Origin: Nocardioides marmorisolisilvae
Lineage (GTDB): Bacteria > Actinomycetota > Actinomycetes > Propionibacteriales > Nocardioidaceae
DNA: 64,000 nt
Assembly (NCBI RefSeq): GCF_031656915.1
Contig: NZ_CP134227.1
Location: 2,108,001-2,172,000 of the forward strand
Direction of reading: 5' to 3'
Shown: piece after piece, positions 27,243-35,330 of the stretch
How the letters are laid out: every line of letters begins with the position of its first letter
Position numbering within the stretch: the first letter of the stretch is position 1
Made by a program: the position numbers and the translations under genes
The notes under the pieces: generated by a model
Seen by the model: the letters and a program-made list of their open reading frames with translations, nothing else
Databases searched by the model: none
What the model was told of the DNA's origin: nothing

Positions 27243-28915
27243 GCGACCCGGCCGCCGGCCGGCCGGTGATCGTGGTGTGTGCGCCGGCGCACGCGGAGGT
27301 CCTCGTGGACGAGTTCGGCCGCTACGCCCGTGACTACGACCTGCGCACGACCCGCTCCGCGGCGGAGACGACGGCGTTGATGAGTCGGTTGCGGGCGGCC
27401 GGCGTACCCGTTCCGCTGGTGGTCACCGAGTCTCGGCTGCCCGACAGCGGGGTCTACGAGGCCTTCGCCGCCTGGCGCGAGGCGATCCCGACCGCCCGCC
27501 GGCTGGTCGCGGCGCACTGGGAGCACTTCGGCGCCGACGCTGCCGGGCTGCGCCCCGGTCTCGCCAAGGGGAAGTACGACGCCTACCTCCTGATGCCCCG
27601 GGGAAGGCGCGACGAGGAGTTCCACACAGCGGTGACCGAGCTGCTCTCCGACTGGGGCTCGACCGTGCCCCGGCCCGAGGTCGCGTCCGTCCAGGTCGTC
27701 GCCCCGTCACTCGACCCGGTGACCGTGGCCGTCCGCGACTTCCTCGACCGGATGGGCATGCCGCACGAGCTGCTGCACCCCGACAGCGAGGCCGCGCGCG
27801 CGATCCTGGCCGACCTCTCGGGCAACGTGGCCTACCCGGTGGTGGCCGCCTACGGGCGGGAGACCGTCGTCGCCCGCAGCGTGCGCGACGTGGCCGCGTC
27901 CTTCTACGGCCGGCCCGCCGACATCGTGGTCGACGAAGTGGTCGACCTGGCGATCGTCGGTGCGGGTCCCGCGGGGCTGGCGGCGGCCGTCTACGGAGCC
28001 TCCGAGGGACTCGACACCGTGGCCGTGGAGGCCGAGGCGGTGGGCGGGCAGGCCGGGACCAGCTCGATGATCCGCAACTACCTCGGCTTCCCGCGAGGCA
28101 TCTCCGGGATGCGGCTGGCCCAGCGGGCCCGCAACCAGGCGATCCGGTTCGGCACCCGCTTCTTCACCGGCTGGCCGGTCGAGTCGCTCGCTCCCGGCGG
28201 CGACGGCGAGCCACACGAGGTGGTGACCGAGGGCGGCACCATCCGCGCACGCGCGGTGGTGGTGGCCTCCGGCGTCGCCTACCGCCGCCTCGGTGTCGCT
28301 CCGCTCGAGGAGCTGGTCGGCTCTGGCGTGTCCTACGGTGCTGCGGCCGGGAGCGCGCGCGAGTTCGAGGGCGCCGACGTGGTGGTCGTCGGCGGCGGCA
28401 ACTCGGCAGGTCAGGCCGCGATCCACCTGGCCCGGTTCGCCCGCTCCGTGCGGCTGGTGGCGCGACGCCCCGACCTGGCCGCCACCATGTCGGCGTACCT
28501 CATCCGCGAGATCGCCTTCAACAGCCGGATCAGCGTGCTGACCGGTCGCGAGGTCATCGACGGCGGCGGCGACCAGCGCCTCGAGTGGTTGGTTCTCCGC
28601 GACGTCGCCAGTGGCGAGGCCGAACGACTGACCGCCTCCGGCCTGTTCCTGCTCATCGGCGCCGAGCCGCAGTGCGAGTGGCTGCCCGAGGAGATCTGCC
28701 GCGACGATCGCGGGTTCGTGCTCACCGGCCGCGACGTGCCCAAGGCACTGTGGTCGGGCGGCGTCCCGCCTGCCGACCTGGAGACCTCGGTGCCGGGTGT
28801 CTTCGCCGCCGGTGACATCCGGGCCGGCTCGATGAAGCGGGTGGCCGCAGCGACCGGAGAGGGCGCCTCGGTGGTCGCGCTGGTGCACGCGCACCTCGGC
28901 ACGCGTCAGTCCTGA
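27239..28915 (+). CDS. three-domain thioredoxin-reductase-like flavoprotein without the CxxC motif
   Basis: A 558-residue protein. Residues 1 to about 125 resemble a receiver-like alpha/beta domain ([27 protein letters not shown]). Residues about 155-235 form a glutaredoxin/thioredoxin-like domain with no CxxC. Residues about 235-558 are a thioredoxin-reductase fold with an FAD motif ([19 protein letters not shown]), an NAD(P) motif ([18 protein letters not shown]) and a late [23 protein letters not shown]. The redox CxxC of true thioredoxin reductase is replaced ([11 protein letters not shown]), so it is not a standard TrxR. Translational coupling to the P450 suggests a partner role, possibly electron supply; that is inference. 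Confidence 0.85.
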   Translation: MSDPAAGRPVIVVCAPAHAEVLVDEFGRYARDYDLRTTRSAAETTALMSRLRAAGVPVPLVVTESRLPDSGVYEAFAAWREAIPTARRLVAAHWEHFGADAAGLRPGLAKGKYDAYLLMPRGRRDEEFHTAVTELLSDWGSTVPRPEVASVQVVAPSLDPVTVAVRDFLDRMGMPHELLHPDSEAARAILADLSGNVAYPVVAAYGRETVVARSVRDVAASFYGRPADIVVDEVVDLAIVGAGPAGLAAAVYGASEGLDTVAVEAEAVGGQAGTSSMIRNYLGFPRGISGMRLAQRARNQAIRFGTRFFTGWPVESLAPGGDGEPHEVVTEGGTIRARAVVVASGVAYRRLGVAPLEELVGSGVSYGAAAGSAREFEGADVVVVGGGNSAGQAAIHLARFARSVRLVARRPDLAATMSAYLIREIAFNSRISVLTGREVIDGGGDQRLEWLVLRDVASGEAERLTASGLFLLIGAEPQCEWLPEEICRDDRGFVLTGRDVPKALWSGGVPPADLETSVPGVFAAGDIRAGSMKRVAAATGEGASVVALVHAHLGTRQS

Positions 28916-29766
28916 CCGGGCGACGACGAGGGCAGCACCCGCAGGGTGCGGGACGCCTCCGCCCGGGCGGCGAGCTCCGCGTCGGGCGGATAGCCGACCT
29001 CCTCGAGAGTCAGGCCGTGCGCCGCAACGACGTTGACCGCCGGATCGCGGACACCCGCGCGCAGCACCTCGCCGATCCACCCGGGTTCGCGCCTGCCCTC
29101 GCCGACCGCCACCAGGCCGCCGACCAGCGACCGCACCATGTGGTGGCAGAACGCATCCGCGCGGACGGTGCCGACGAGCAGCCCGGCCTCGTCCCGGGTC
29201 CAGGACAGCACGTGGAGGGTGCGGATCGTGGTGGCGCCCTCGCGACGCTTGCAGAAGGCGGCGAAGTCGTGCTCGCCGAGCAGCGCGACGGCGGCGTCGT
29301 TCATCGCCAGATCGTCGAGCGGTCGCGGCCACCCCAGCACGTGACCGCGGGTGAGCGGGTCGACGGTCTCCGCCCGGTCCGCGATCCGGTAGGCGTAGCG
29401 GCGCCACACGGCGGAGAAGCGTGCATCGAACCCCGCCGGCGCCGCCACCACCCGGCGCACCCGCACGTCCGCGGGCAGGACCCCATTCAACCGCCGTTCA
29501 AGCCCGTTGAGTTGGGACCCCGTGCCCGTTGAGTTGGGTGTTCGTGCCTGTTGAGTAGGGAGTTCGGGTACGTCGACATGGGCGACCTGGCCGCGGGCGT
29601 GGACACCAGCGTCGGTGCGACCGGCACAGGTCATCGCGACCGACGGCACGCGCAGCACGGTGGCGAGAGCAAGCTCCACGGTCTCCTGCACGGTGCGAAG
29701 ACCGGGCTGGGTGGCCCACCCGTGGAAGCCGGCGCCGTCGTACGCCAGGTCGATCCGCAACCGCAC
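28906..29766 (-). CDS. truA: tRNA pseudouridine synthase A with repeat-encoded insertion
   Basis: TruA isomerises uridines 38-40 of the tRNA anticodon arm. The start GTG at 29766 ([17 protein letters not shown]) lies seven bases after a TAGGTT -10, so it is leaderless. The protein is 286 residues. The catalytic aspartate lies in [10 protein letters not shown]. Other motifs are [28 protein letters not shown] and [15 protein letters not shown]. After GQVAHVDV, about 20 residues (residues 69-88, including [12 protein letters not shown]) are encoded by three 22-bp repeats that are not part of the normal TruA fold. The reading frame stays open, so the enzyme is probably functional. It converges on the flavoprotein with a 10-base overlap. 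Confidence 0.92.
   Translation of the reverse strand: MRLRIDLAYDGAGFHGWATQPGLRTVQETVELALATVLRVPSVAMTCAGRTDAGVHARGQVAHVDVPELPTQQARTPNSTGTGSQLNGLERRLNGVLPADVRVRRVVAAPAGFDARFSAVWRRYAYRIADRAETVDPLTRGHVLGWPRPLDDLAMNDAAVALLGEHDFAAFCKRREGATTIRTLHVLSWTRDEAGLLVGTVRADAFCHHMVRSLVGGLVAVGEGRREPGWIGEVLRAGVRDPAVNVVAAHGLTLEEVGYPPDAELAARAEASRTLRVLPSSSPGQD
29503..29565. repeat. three 22-bp direct repeats inside truA
   Basis: Core CCCGTTGAGTTGGG occurs at 29503-29516 and 29525-29538, and the variant CCTGTTGAGTAGGG at 29547-29560, with an exact 22-base period. The second and third units agree over nearly the whole 22 bases. Because 22 is not a multiple of three, each copy is read in a different frame, so the repetition is at DNA rather than protein level. 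Confidence 0.85.
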
Positions 29767-29773
29767 GCAGGTG

Positions 29774-29779
29774 AACCTA
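29774..29779 (-). promoter_or_regulatory. -10 element TAGGTT, leaderless truA
   Basis: On the minus strand TAGGTT ends 7 bases before the GTG at 29766. It decides that start over the ATGs at 29787 and 29784. Confidence 0.5.
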
Positions 29780-29853
29780 CCCATCACGCCGTGGGGCGGT
29801 TCGTTCGGGACGCCGGAACACGCCGAGATGCACCCCTGATCGGCCCAGGCGAC

Positions 29854-30612
29854 TCAGTGGGCGAGCCAGCCGGCATCAAGAGTGAGCACGGAGCCGGACA
29901 TGGACCACGCTCCCGGCCGACAGACGAAGGCCACCGCTTCGGCGACCTCCTCGGGTTCGATCAGCCGCTTCACGCTGTTGGAGGCGAGGAGCACGTCGGT
30001 GAGCACATCGTCCTCGGCCAGGCCGTGGGCACGTGCCTGGTCTGCGATCTGCGCCTCCACCAGCGGAGTGCGCACGTAGCTGGGACAGATGGCGTGGGCC
30101 GTCACGTCCGCGCACCGCGCCCCGGCCTCGAGCGCCACCACCTTGGTCAGCCCGACGATCGCATGCTTGGCAGCCACGTAGCACGCCTTGTACGGCGAGG
30201 CGACCAGACCGTGCACCGAGGCGATGTTGACCACCCGGCCCCAACCGCGGTCGTACATCCCGGGCAACACGGCCTTCGTCAGCAGGAACGGAGCAGTGAG
30301 CATCACCGCGAGCATGGTGTTCCACTCCTCCTCGGGGAATCGCTCGATCGGGTGGACGCGTTGCAGTCCGGCATTGTTGACCAACACATCGACGGCGCCG
30401 ACCTCGGCCGCGAGACGGTGCACGTCCTCGGCCCGGGCCAGGTCGGCCACGACGGTCACACAACCGGGCAGCGTCTGCTCGAGGCGGTGGAGCGCAGCTC
30501 CGTCGACATCGGCCACCACCACCCGGTCGCCGTCGTCCGCCAGGCGTCGGGCCACGGCCAGGCCGATGCCCGAGGCACCTCCGGTGACCAGGACCCGGCG
30601 ACGCTCAGGCAT
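29854..30612 (-). CDS. 3-hydroxybutyrate dehydrogenase-like short-chain dehydrogenase
   Basis: A 252-residue classical SDR. The NAD-binding motif is VTGGASGIGLAVA, the structural motif is NNAGLQ, and the catalytic set is Ser in IASVHGLVASPYK with Tyr and Lys in YVAAKHA. Motifs such as GLQRVHPIERFPEEEW, HAICPSYVRTPLVEAQI and the C-terminal LTLDAGWLAH closely resemble D-3-hydroxybutyrate dehydrogenases, which oxidise 3-hydroxybutyrate to acetoacetate with NAD. Its ATG overlaps the livF stop by 8 bases, so it is the last gene of the transporter operon. The imported solute may therefore feed this enzyme, which is inference. Confidence 0.85.
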   Translation of the reverse strand: MPERRRVLVTGGASGIGLAVARRLADDGDRVVVADVDGAALHRLEQTLPGCVTVVADLARAEDVHRLAAEVGAVDVLVNNAGLQRVHPIERFPEEEWNTMLAVMLTAPFLLTKAVLPGMYDRGWGRVVNIASVHGLVASPYKACYVAAKHAIVGLTKVVALEAGARCADVTAHAICPSYVRTPLVEAQIADQARAHGLAEDDVLTDVLLASNSVKRLIEPEEVAEAVAFVCRPGAWSMSGSVLTLDAGWLAH

Positions 30613-31315
30613 CGGCACCGACGCCGAGGTAGGTCCGGATCTCCGCGCTGTCGCGAAGCTCGTCGGCTGGTGCATGGTGGCGCACCGCCCCCTTCTCGAT
30701 GATGTAGCCGCGGTCGGCGTACTGCAGCGCGAACAAGGCGTTCTGCTCGGTGATGAGGACCGTCACCTTCTCCTCCCTCAGGATCGCCAGCCAGCGCCCC
30801 AGGTCCCCGACGATCGCGGGCGACAGGCCCTCGGTCGGCTCGTCCAGCAGCAGGATCCGGGGACCCGACAGCAGGGCGCGGGCGAGCTTGAGCATCTGCT
30901 GCTCGCCGCCGGACAGGAAGCCCGCCCGTCGATCGGCGATCTCGGCGAGCTTCGGGAACATCCCCAGCACCCGTTCCATCGGCCAGGCACCGCTTCCGCG
31001 TCCCTTGCGGACCGAGAGCGCGAGGTTCTGCCGCACGGTCAACGAGCCGTAGGCCCGACGACCGCTGGGAACGAACGCGACGCCGCGACGCGCGATCCGG
31101 TACGTCGGTCGGCCGGTGATCCGGTCGCCGTCCAGGGTGACCGACCCTCGCCGCGGGGGCGTGAGTCCGACGATGCTGCGCATCGTCGTGGTCTTCCCCG
31201 CGCCGTTGCGTCCCAGCAGCGCCACGGTCTCACCGTCGTCCACCGTCAGGGTGATCCCCTGCAGGACGTGGCTGCGCCCGTAGTAGGCGTGCACGTCCTC
31301 GACTTCCAGCGTCAT
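30605..31315 (-). CDS. livF: ABC transporter ATP-binding protein, LivF type
   Basis: A 236-residue ATPase of a branched-chain-amino-acid-type (HAAT) importer. Walker A is GRNGAGKTT, the signature is LSGGEQQML, Walker B is ILLLDEPTEGL, and the switch region is VLITEQNALFALQYADRGYIIEKG. It starts MTLEVEDVHAYYGRSHVLQGI, typical of LivF. Its start overlaps the livG stop (ATGA). The symbol denotes family position only; the real substrate may be another amide, amino acid or small acid. Confidence 0.92.
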   Translation of the reverse strand: MTLEVEDVHAYYGRSHVLQGITLTVDDGETVALLGRNGAGKTTTMRSIVGLTPPRRGSVTLDGDRITGRPTYRIARRGVAFVPSGRRAYGSLTVRQNLALSVRKGRGSGAWPMERVLGMFPKLAEIADRRAGFLSGGEQQMLKLARALLSGPRILLLDEPTEGLSPAIVGDLGRWLAILREEKVTVLITEQNALFALQYADRGYIIEKGAVRHHAPADELRDSAEIRTYLGVGADA

Positions 31316-32070
31316 GCCTGGCTCCCCAGATAGATGGCCATCACGTCGTCGTCGGCCCGGACCTCGGGCGCCGGGCCGTCAGCAAGGACCTGGCCCTGGT
31401 GCATCACGGTCACCCGATCGGAGATCCCGAAGACGGTGTCCATGTCGTGCTCGGACAGGATGACCGTCAGCCCGTTGTCGCGCGCGAGGCCCTGCACCAG
31501 CTGCACCATCCGTTCGGACTCGAATGGCGACATCCCGGCAGTCGGCTCATCCAGCAGCAGCAGCCTCGGCCTCATCGCCAGGGCCAGCGCCACCTCCAGC
31601 GCTCGTTGGTCGCCGTGCGACAGCGTCTGCGACTCCACGTCCGCTGAGTCGCTCAGGCCCACTGTCTCCAGTACGTCGCGAGCCTCGTCCTCGACCCGGA
31701 GATGGAACCAGCTGGCCACGTCAGCGGTACGGCGGTGCCGGCTGACCAACGCAGCGCGGACCGACTCCAGCACGCTCAGCCGGGGAAAGATGTTCGTGGT
31801 CTGGAAGGCCTGGGCCAGGCCCAGACGCGCGATCACGTGTGGTGGCCGGCCCCCGATCTGCCGCCCGTCGAGCTCCAGTGACCCCGAGGTCGGACGCAGG
31901 ATCCCCGTGAGCAGTCGGAACAAGGTGGTCTTGCCGGCACCGTTCGGGCCGATCACCGAGTGGATGCTGCCCGCGTGAACCACCAGATCGACATCGTCGA
32001 CGGCACGGAACGCCCCGAAGTCGCGGGTCAGCCCCTGGGCGCGCAGCAGCACCTCATCGTGCTCAGCCAT
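31312..32070 (-). CDS. livG: ABC transporter ATP-binding protein, LivG type
   Basis: A 252-residue second ATPase of the same importer. Walker A is GPNGAGKTT, the LivG-specific region is GLAQAFQTTNIFPRLSVLESVRAAL, the signature area is TLSHGDQRALEVALAL (with SHGDQ in place of the usual SGGxQ), and Walker B is LLLLDEPTAGMSPFE. It overlaps livM by 8 bases at its start and livF by 4 at its end. The SHGDQ variant is common in urea/amide-type Liv paralogues. Confidence 0.92.
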   Translation of the reverse strand: MAEHDEVLLRAQGLTRDFGAFRAVDDVDLVVHAGSIHSVIGPNGAGKTTLFRLLTGILRPTSGSLELDGRQIGGRPPHVIARLGLAQAFQTTNIFPRLSVLESVRAALVSRHRRTADVASWFHLRVEDEARDVLETVGLSDSADVESQTLSHGDQRALEVALALAMRPRLLLLDEPTAGMSPFESERMVQLVQGLARDNGLTVILSEHDMDTVFGISDRVTVMHQGQVLADGPAPEVRADDDVMAIYLGSQA

Positions 32071-33112
32071 CGCTGTCCTCCTCCCCTCCGGAGCTCCGTC
32101 GGCGTCGGATGGCCCCCCAGCGGACCCGGGCGTAGGTGCCCAGAAGCCCGTCCGGCCAGAACATCACGATCAGCAGCAGCACCCCGCCGAGGACCAGCTG
32201 CCAGTCGTCGACGTAACGCACCAGCTCGTCGTGCCCGAACTGGTAGATGAACGCGCCCGCCGCCGGGCCGAGGAAGACCCCCATCCCGCCGATCACCGCC
32301 ATGAAGACCGGCGCTCCCGACGTCGTCCAGTCGAGCAGCTCCGGATAGGCCGATTGGCTGTACACCACGAACATCGCTCCTGCCAGGGAGCAGAAGAAGC
32401 CGGAGATCACGAAGGCAGCCAGTTGATGGCGGTAGACGTTGACGCCGAGCGCCTGCATCCGCTCCCGGTTCTCCCTGATCGCCCGCAGCACCAGGCCGAA
32501 GGGCGAGTGGTTCACCTTCCAGAGCAGCAGCAGACTCACCACGGTCACCGCGAGCAGGAAGAAGTACCCGGTCACGGGGTTGGTCAGGCTGGCGGGCACG
32601 AACGGGCCGAACACGCCGTTCGCGCCCTTGGTGAAGCTGTACCGGGACTCGGCCAGCTGGTAGGCCAGCTCGGAGAATGCCAGGGTCGACAGCGCGAAGT
32701 ACAACCTGCGGGCACGCAGTGCGACCAGCCCGATCGGAACGGCGAGGGCCGCACCGACGAAAGGCGCGAGGAAGAAGGTCAGCCAGAACGAGAGCTGCCA
32801 GTGCAGCCACCCGAGAGCCACCGTGTAGGCGCCGACACCGTAGAAGACGCCCTGACCGAAGCTGACCACGCCTCCTCCGCCGAGCAGGAGGTTGGTCGCC
32901 GTCGCGAGGACCACGAGCGCGAGCACCTCCTGCAGGGTCAGCAGTGGGCTGGCCTGCAGAACCAGCCCGAGCACGGCCATGATCGCGACGAGCACCACCG
33001 GCAGCAGGGCCTGCAGCCACGGTCGCCGGCGCATCGCCGGCCGAGTGCTGGCCAGGTCGGGGGCCCGGTCCACGGTCGAGGTGCCGCCGGGCAGGTCATT
33101 GCTCACTGTCAT
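32063..33112 (-). CDS. livM: branched-chain-amino-acid-type ABC transporter permease, LivM type
   Basis: A 349-residue permease with about 8-10 TM segments. The characteristic LivM stretch is LLLGGGGVVSFGQGVFYGVGAYTVAL, followed by LRARRLYFALSTLAFSELAYQ and the EAA-like cytoplasmic loop ALRAIRENRERMQALGVNVYRHQL. It forms the membrane channel with LivH. The gene lies 13 bases downstream of livH and overlaps livG by 8 bases, so it is in the middle of the operon. Confidence 0.92.
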   Translation of the reverse strand: MTVSNDLPGGTSTVDRAPDLASTRPAMRRRPWLQALLPVVLVAIMAVLGLVLQASPLLTLQEVLALVVLATATNLLLGGGGVVSFGQGVFYGVGAYTVALGWLHWQLSFWLTFFLAPFVGAALAVPIGLVALRARRLYFALSTLAFSELAYQLAESRYSFTKGANGVFGPFVPASLTNPVTGYFFLLAVTVVSLLLLWKVNHSPFGLVLRAIRENRERMQALGVNVYRHQLAAFVISGFFCSLAGAMFVVYSQSAYPELLDWTTSGAPVFMAVIGGMGVFLGPAAGAFIYQFGHDELVRYVDDWQLVLGGVLLLIVMFWPDGLLGTYARVRWGAIRRRRSSGGEEDSDG

Positions 33113-33125
33113 CTCCCTCTCCGGC

Positions 33126-33995
33126 CTATCTCTCCGGGGTCCCGAACAGTCCCCACGGCCGGACCGCGAGCACGATGATCATCAGCGCGTACATGAAGGT
33201 GGAGGCCCACGAAGGGGCCCACACCGCGCCGAGCGTCTGCACGATCCCGATCACCAATGACCCCACCGCGGCGCCCACGATCGAGCCCAGGCCACCGATG
33301 ACGGCGACGATGAACGCGGCGACGATGATCTGCGCGTCCATACCCGGCTGCACCGCCTGCTGAGGCGCGATCACCACACCGCTGAGCCCGGCCAACAGCG
33401 CGCCGAGGGCGAACACTCCCGTGAGGAGCAGCGGGACGTTCGTGCCCGACGCGGACAGCACCTCGGGGTCGTCGACCACGGCCCGGATCCGCCAACCCAG
33501 GCGGGTCCGCGCCAGCAGGACCCACAACCCGAGCCCGACGACCCCCGCGACCCCCACGATCACCATGTCGTACGTCGGCACCACGGCACCGGCCACGCGG
33601 AAGTTGCTGCTGACCACTGCGGGCGGGTCGATCCCGCGGACGTCCTTCCCCCACAGCCGCAGGGCGAGGTCGGCGAAGATCAGCAGCAGCGCGAAGGTGG
33701 CCAGCAGCTGGGTCAGGTGCTCGCGCCGATAGAGCCGACGAAGAACCGCGACCTCGACCACCACGCCCATGACCGCCACGACCAGCGGGCTGACCACGAG
33801 AGCCACCCAGAAGCCGACGTGGGGGACGTGCGCGACCAGGGTGGTGGCCAGGAAGGCCCCGTACATGTAGAAGCTGCCGTGCGCGATGTTGATCAGCCGC
33901 AGTGCGCCGAAGACCAGGGTCAGCCCCGTGGCCACGATGAACAGCGACGAGGCAGTGGTCAGCACACCGACGGTGTCCGTGACGACCGTGTCCAT
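33126..33995 (-). CDS. livH: branched-chain-amino-acid-type ABC transporter permease, LivH type
   Basis: A 289-residue permease with about 8 TM segments. LivH motifs are GLTLVFGALRLINIAHGSFYMYGAFLA and the loop RIRAVVDDPEVLSASGTNV, with the late GGLGSIVGAAVGSLVIG. It follows the binding-protein gene after an 81-base gap that contains a strong hairpin (34025-34056). It pairs with LivM in the membrane. Confidence 0.92.
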   Translation of the reverse strand: MDTVVTDTVGVLTTASSLFIVATGLTLVFGALRLINIAHGSFYMYGAFLATTLVAHVPHVGFWVALVVSPLVVAVMGVVVEVAVLRRLYRREHLTQLLATFALLLIFADLALRLWGKDVRGIDPPAVVSSNFRVAGAVVPTYDMVIVGVAGVVGLGLWVLLARTRLGWRIRAVVDDPEVLSASGTNVPLLLTGVFALGALLAGLSGVVIAPQQAVQPGMDAQIIVAAFIVAVIGGLGSIVGAAVGSLVIGIVQTLGAVWAPSWASTFMYALMIIVLAVRPWGLFGTPER

Positions 33996-34024
33996 TCAGT
34001 CCTCCTCGACCGAGTCCGCGTCGA

Positions 34025-34056
34025 CCGGGCGGCCGCCGCGTCGGGCGGCCACCCGG
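34025..34056 (-). terminator. intercistronic stem-loop after the binding-protein gene
   Basis: CCGGG-C-GGCCGCC, loop GCGTCG, GGCGGCC-A-CCCGG: a 7-bp perfect stem extended by 5 bp past one mismatch. No U-tract follows. Hairpins here commonly stabilise or attenuate transcripts so that the binding protein is made in excess over the permeases. Full termination is unlikely. Confidence 0.45.
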
Positions 34057-34076
34057 ACCTGTCGATCTGCCCGCGA

Positions 34077-35330
34077 TCAGGGCTGCTGGGCGGTGGCCTC
34101 GCTGCAGGTGAGCGCGATCTTGTCGAACGGCGCCACGAAGACCGGCTTGTCATACAGGTGCATACCGCCGTACGACGAGTCCCCGCTCGAGCTGATCGTG
34201 CCTACGTACTCCGGGACCTCCGCCTGGTGGTCGCACGCCCGGATCGTCATGGGCCCGATGATGCTCGGCACTGTCGCGCCCGGCAGCGCCTTGCTGACCT
34301 TGGCAGCGTCGAAGCTGCCGGACTTGGTCACCCCGTAGGCCCACTCCTGCGCGGAGGCGTAGGCGAGGATCGCCCACTCGGTGGGGTACTTGCCGTACTT
34401 GGCCTGGTAGTCCTTGACGAACGTCTTCATCGCAGGGGTGTCGATCGCCCAGAAGGGCGCGCGGTCGAAGCCGATCGCTCCGACGGGCGCAGTGTCGCCG
34501 AGCGCAGCCAGCGGCGCGTAGGCGTACATCGCAATCACCTTGGTGTCCTTGAAGAACCCGTAGGACGAGGCCTGCTTGGTGAACGCGACCAGGTCCCCGC
34601 CGTACTGAGCGTTGAACACGTACTGCGGGTGCGCGGAGACCAGCGCCGACAGGTACGAGCTGATGTTGCTCGCGCCGAGCGGTGGGAACTCCTGCTTCAC
34701 CAGCTTGAAGTGCACATGGAGGTCCTTGAGCGCCTGCAGGAACCCGTCGACCGTGTCGTGGCCGAAGCTGTAGTCGGGCGCGAAGGTGGCGATGGTGATC
34801 TGCTTGCTGCCCACCTTCTGGGCGAGATAGTCGGCAACGGCCCGCGGTTCCATCATCGTGTTCGGCACGTTCTGGAACGCGTACGGCGTGAACGTCTTGG
34901 TCATCAGGCTGACGTCGTTGGAGGTGTGGAAGAAGATCGGGATCTTGTACTGCGCCGCCACCTGCTCCTCGGCCGACGCGATCGAGCTCGCGACCGGGCC
35001 GAAGAGTGCCACGGCGTGATCCTTGGTGATCATCGAGCGGGCGTTCGAGGCTCCCGTGGCGGGGGTGATGTTGTCATCGGCACTGACGACCTTCACCTTC
35101 TTCCCGAGCAGGCCACCCTTGGCGTTGATGTCGCTGATCGCCATCTGCAGGCCCTGCAGTCCGGTCTGGCCGAGGTTCGCGATCGATCCGCTCAGCGAGG
35201 TCGACTCGCCGACCGTGACCGTGCCGCCGCCGCCACCACTCGTGGAGCCGCCCGCGGCTCCGCAGGCACTCAGCGTCGTGGCCAGGACGGCCGCGGAGGC
35301 GATCGTGAGGACTGGTCGTTTCTTCATCAT
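34077..35330 (-). CDS. ABC transporter substrate-binding lipoprotein (Liv/amide type)
   Basis: A 417-residue extracellular binding protein. The lipoprotein signal is MMKKRPVLTIASAAVLATTLSACG, with the lipobox cysteine at about residue 23, followed by a Gly/Ser-rich linker. The mature part has the type I periplasmic fold of Leu/Ile/Val and amide-binding proteins: VGESTSLSGSIANLGQTGLQGLQMAISDINAKGGLLGKKVKVVSADDN and ALFGPVASSIASAEEQVAAQYKIPIFFHTSND. Ligand identity is not deducible. GGAG lies eight bases before the ATG, and the start overlaps the PucR stop (ATGA). Confidence 0.92.
   Translation of the reverse strand: MMKKRPVLTIASAAVLATTLSACGAAGGSTSGGGGGTVTVGESTSLSGSIANLGQTGLQGLQMAISDINAKGGLLGKKVKVVSADDNITPATGASNARSMITKDHAVALFGPVASSIASAEEQVAAQYKIPIFFHTSNDVSLMTKTFTPYAFQNVPNTMMEPRAVADYLAQKVGSKQITIATFAPDYSFGHDTVDGFLQALKDLHVHFKLVKQEFPPLGASNISSYLSALVSAHPQYVFNAQYGGDLVAFTKQASSYGFFKDTKVIAMYAYAPLAALGDTAPVGAIGFDRAPFWAIDTPAMKTFVKDYQAKYGKYPTEWAILAYASAQEWAYGVTKSGSFDAAKVSKALPGATVPSIIGPMTIRACDHQAEVPEYVGTISSSGDSSYGGMHLYDKPVFVAPFDKIALTCSEATAQQP

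Noticed and set aside
27239-28915. Canonical thioredoxin reductase (trxB)
   Set aside because: No CxxC motif in the NAD(P) domain, and two extra N-terminal domains.
29503-29565. CRISPR array in truA
   Set aside because: Units are 22 bp in direct tandem with no distinct spacers, only three copies, and no cas genes in the window.
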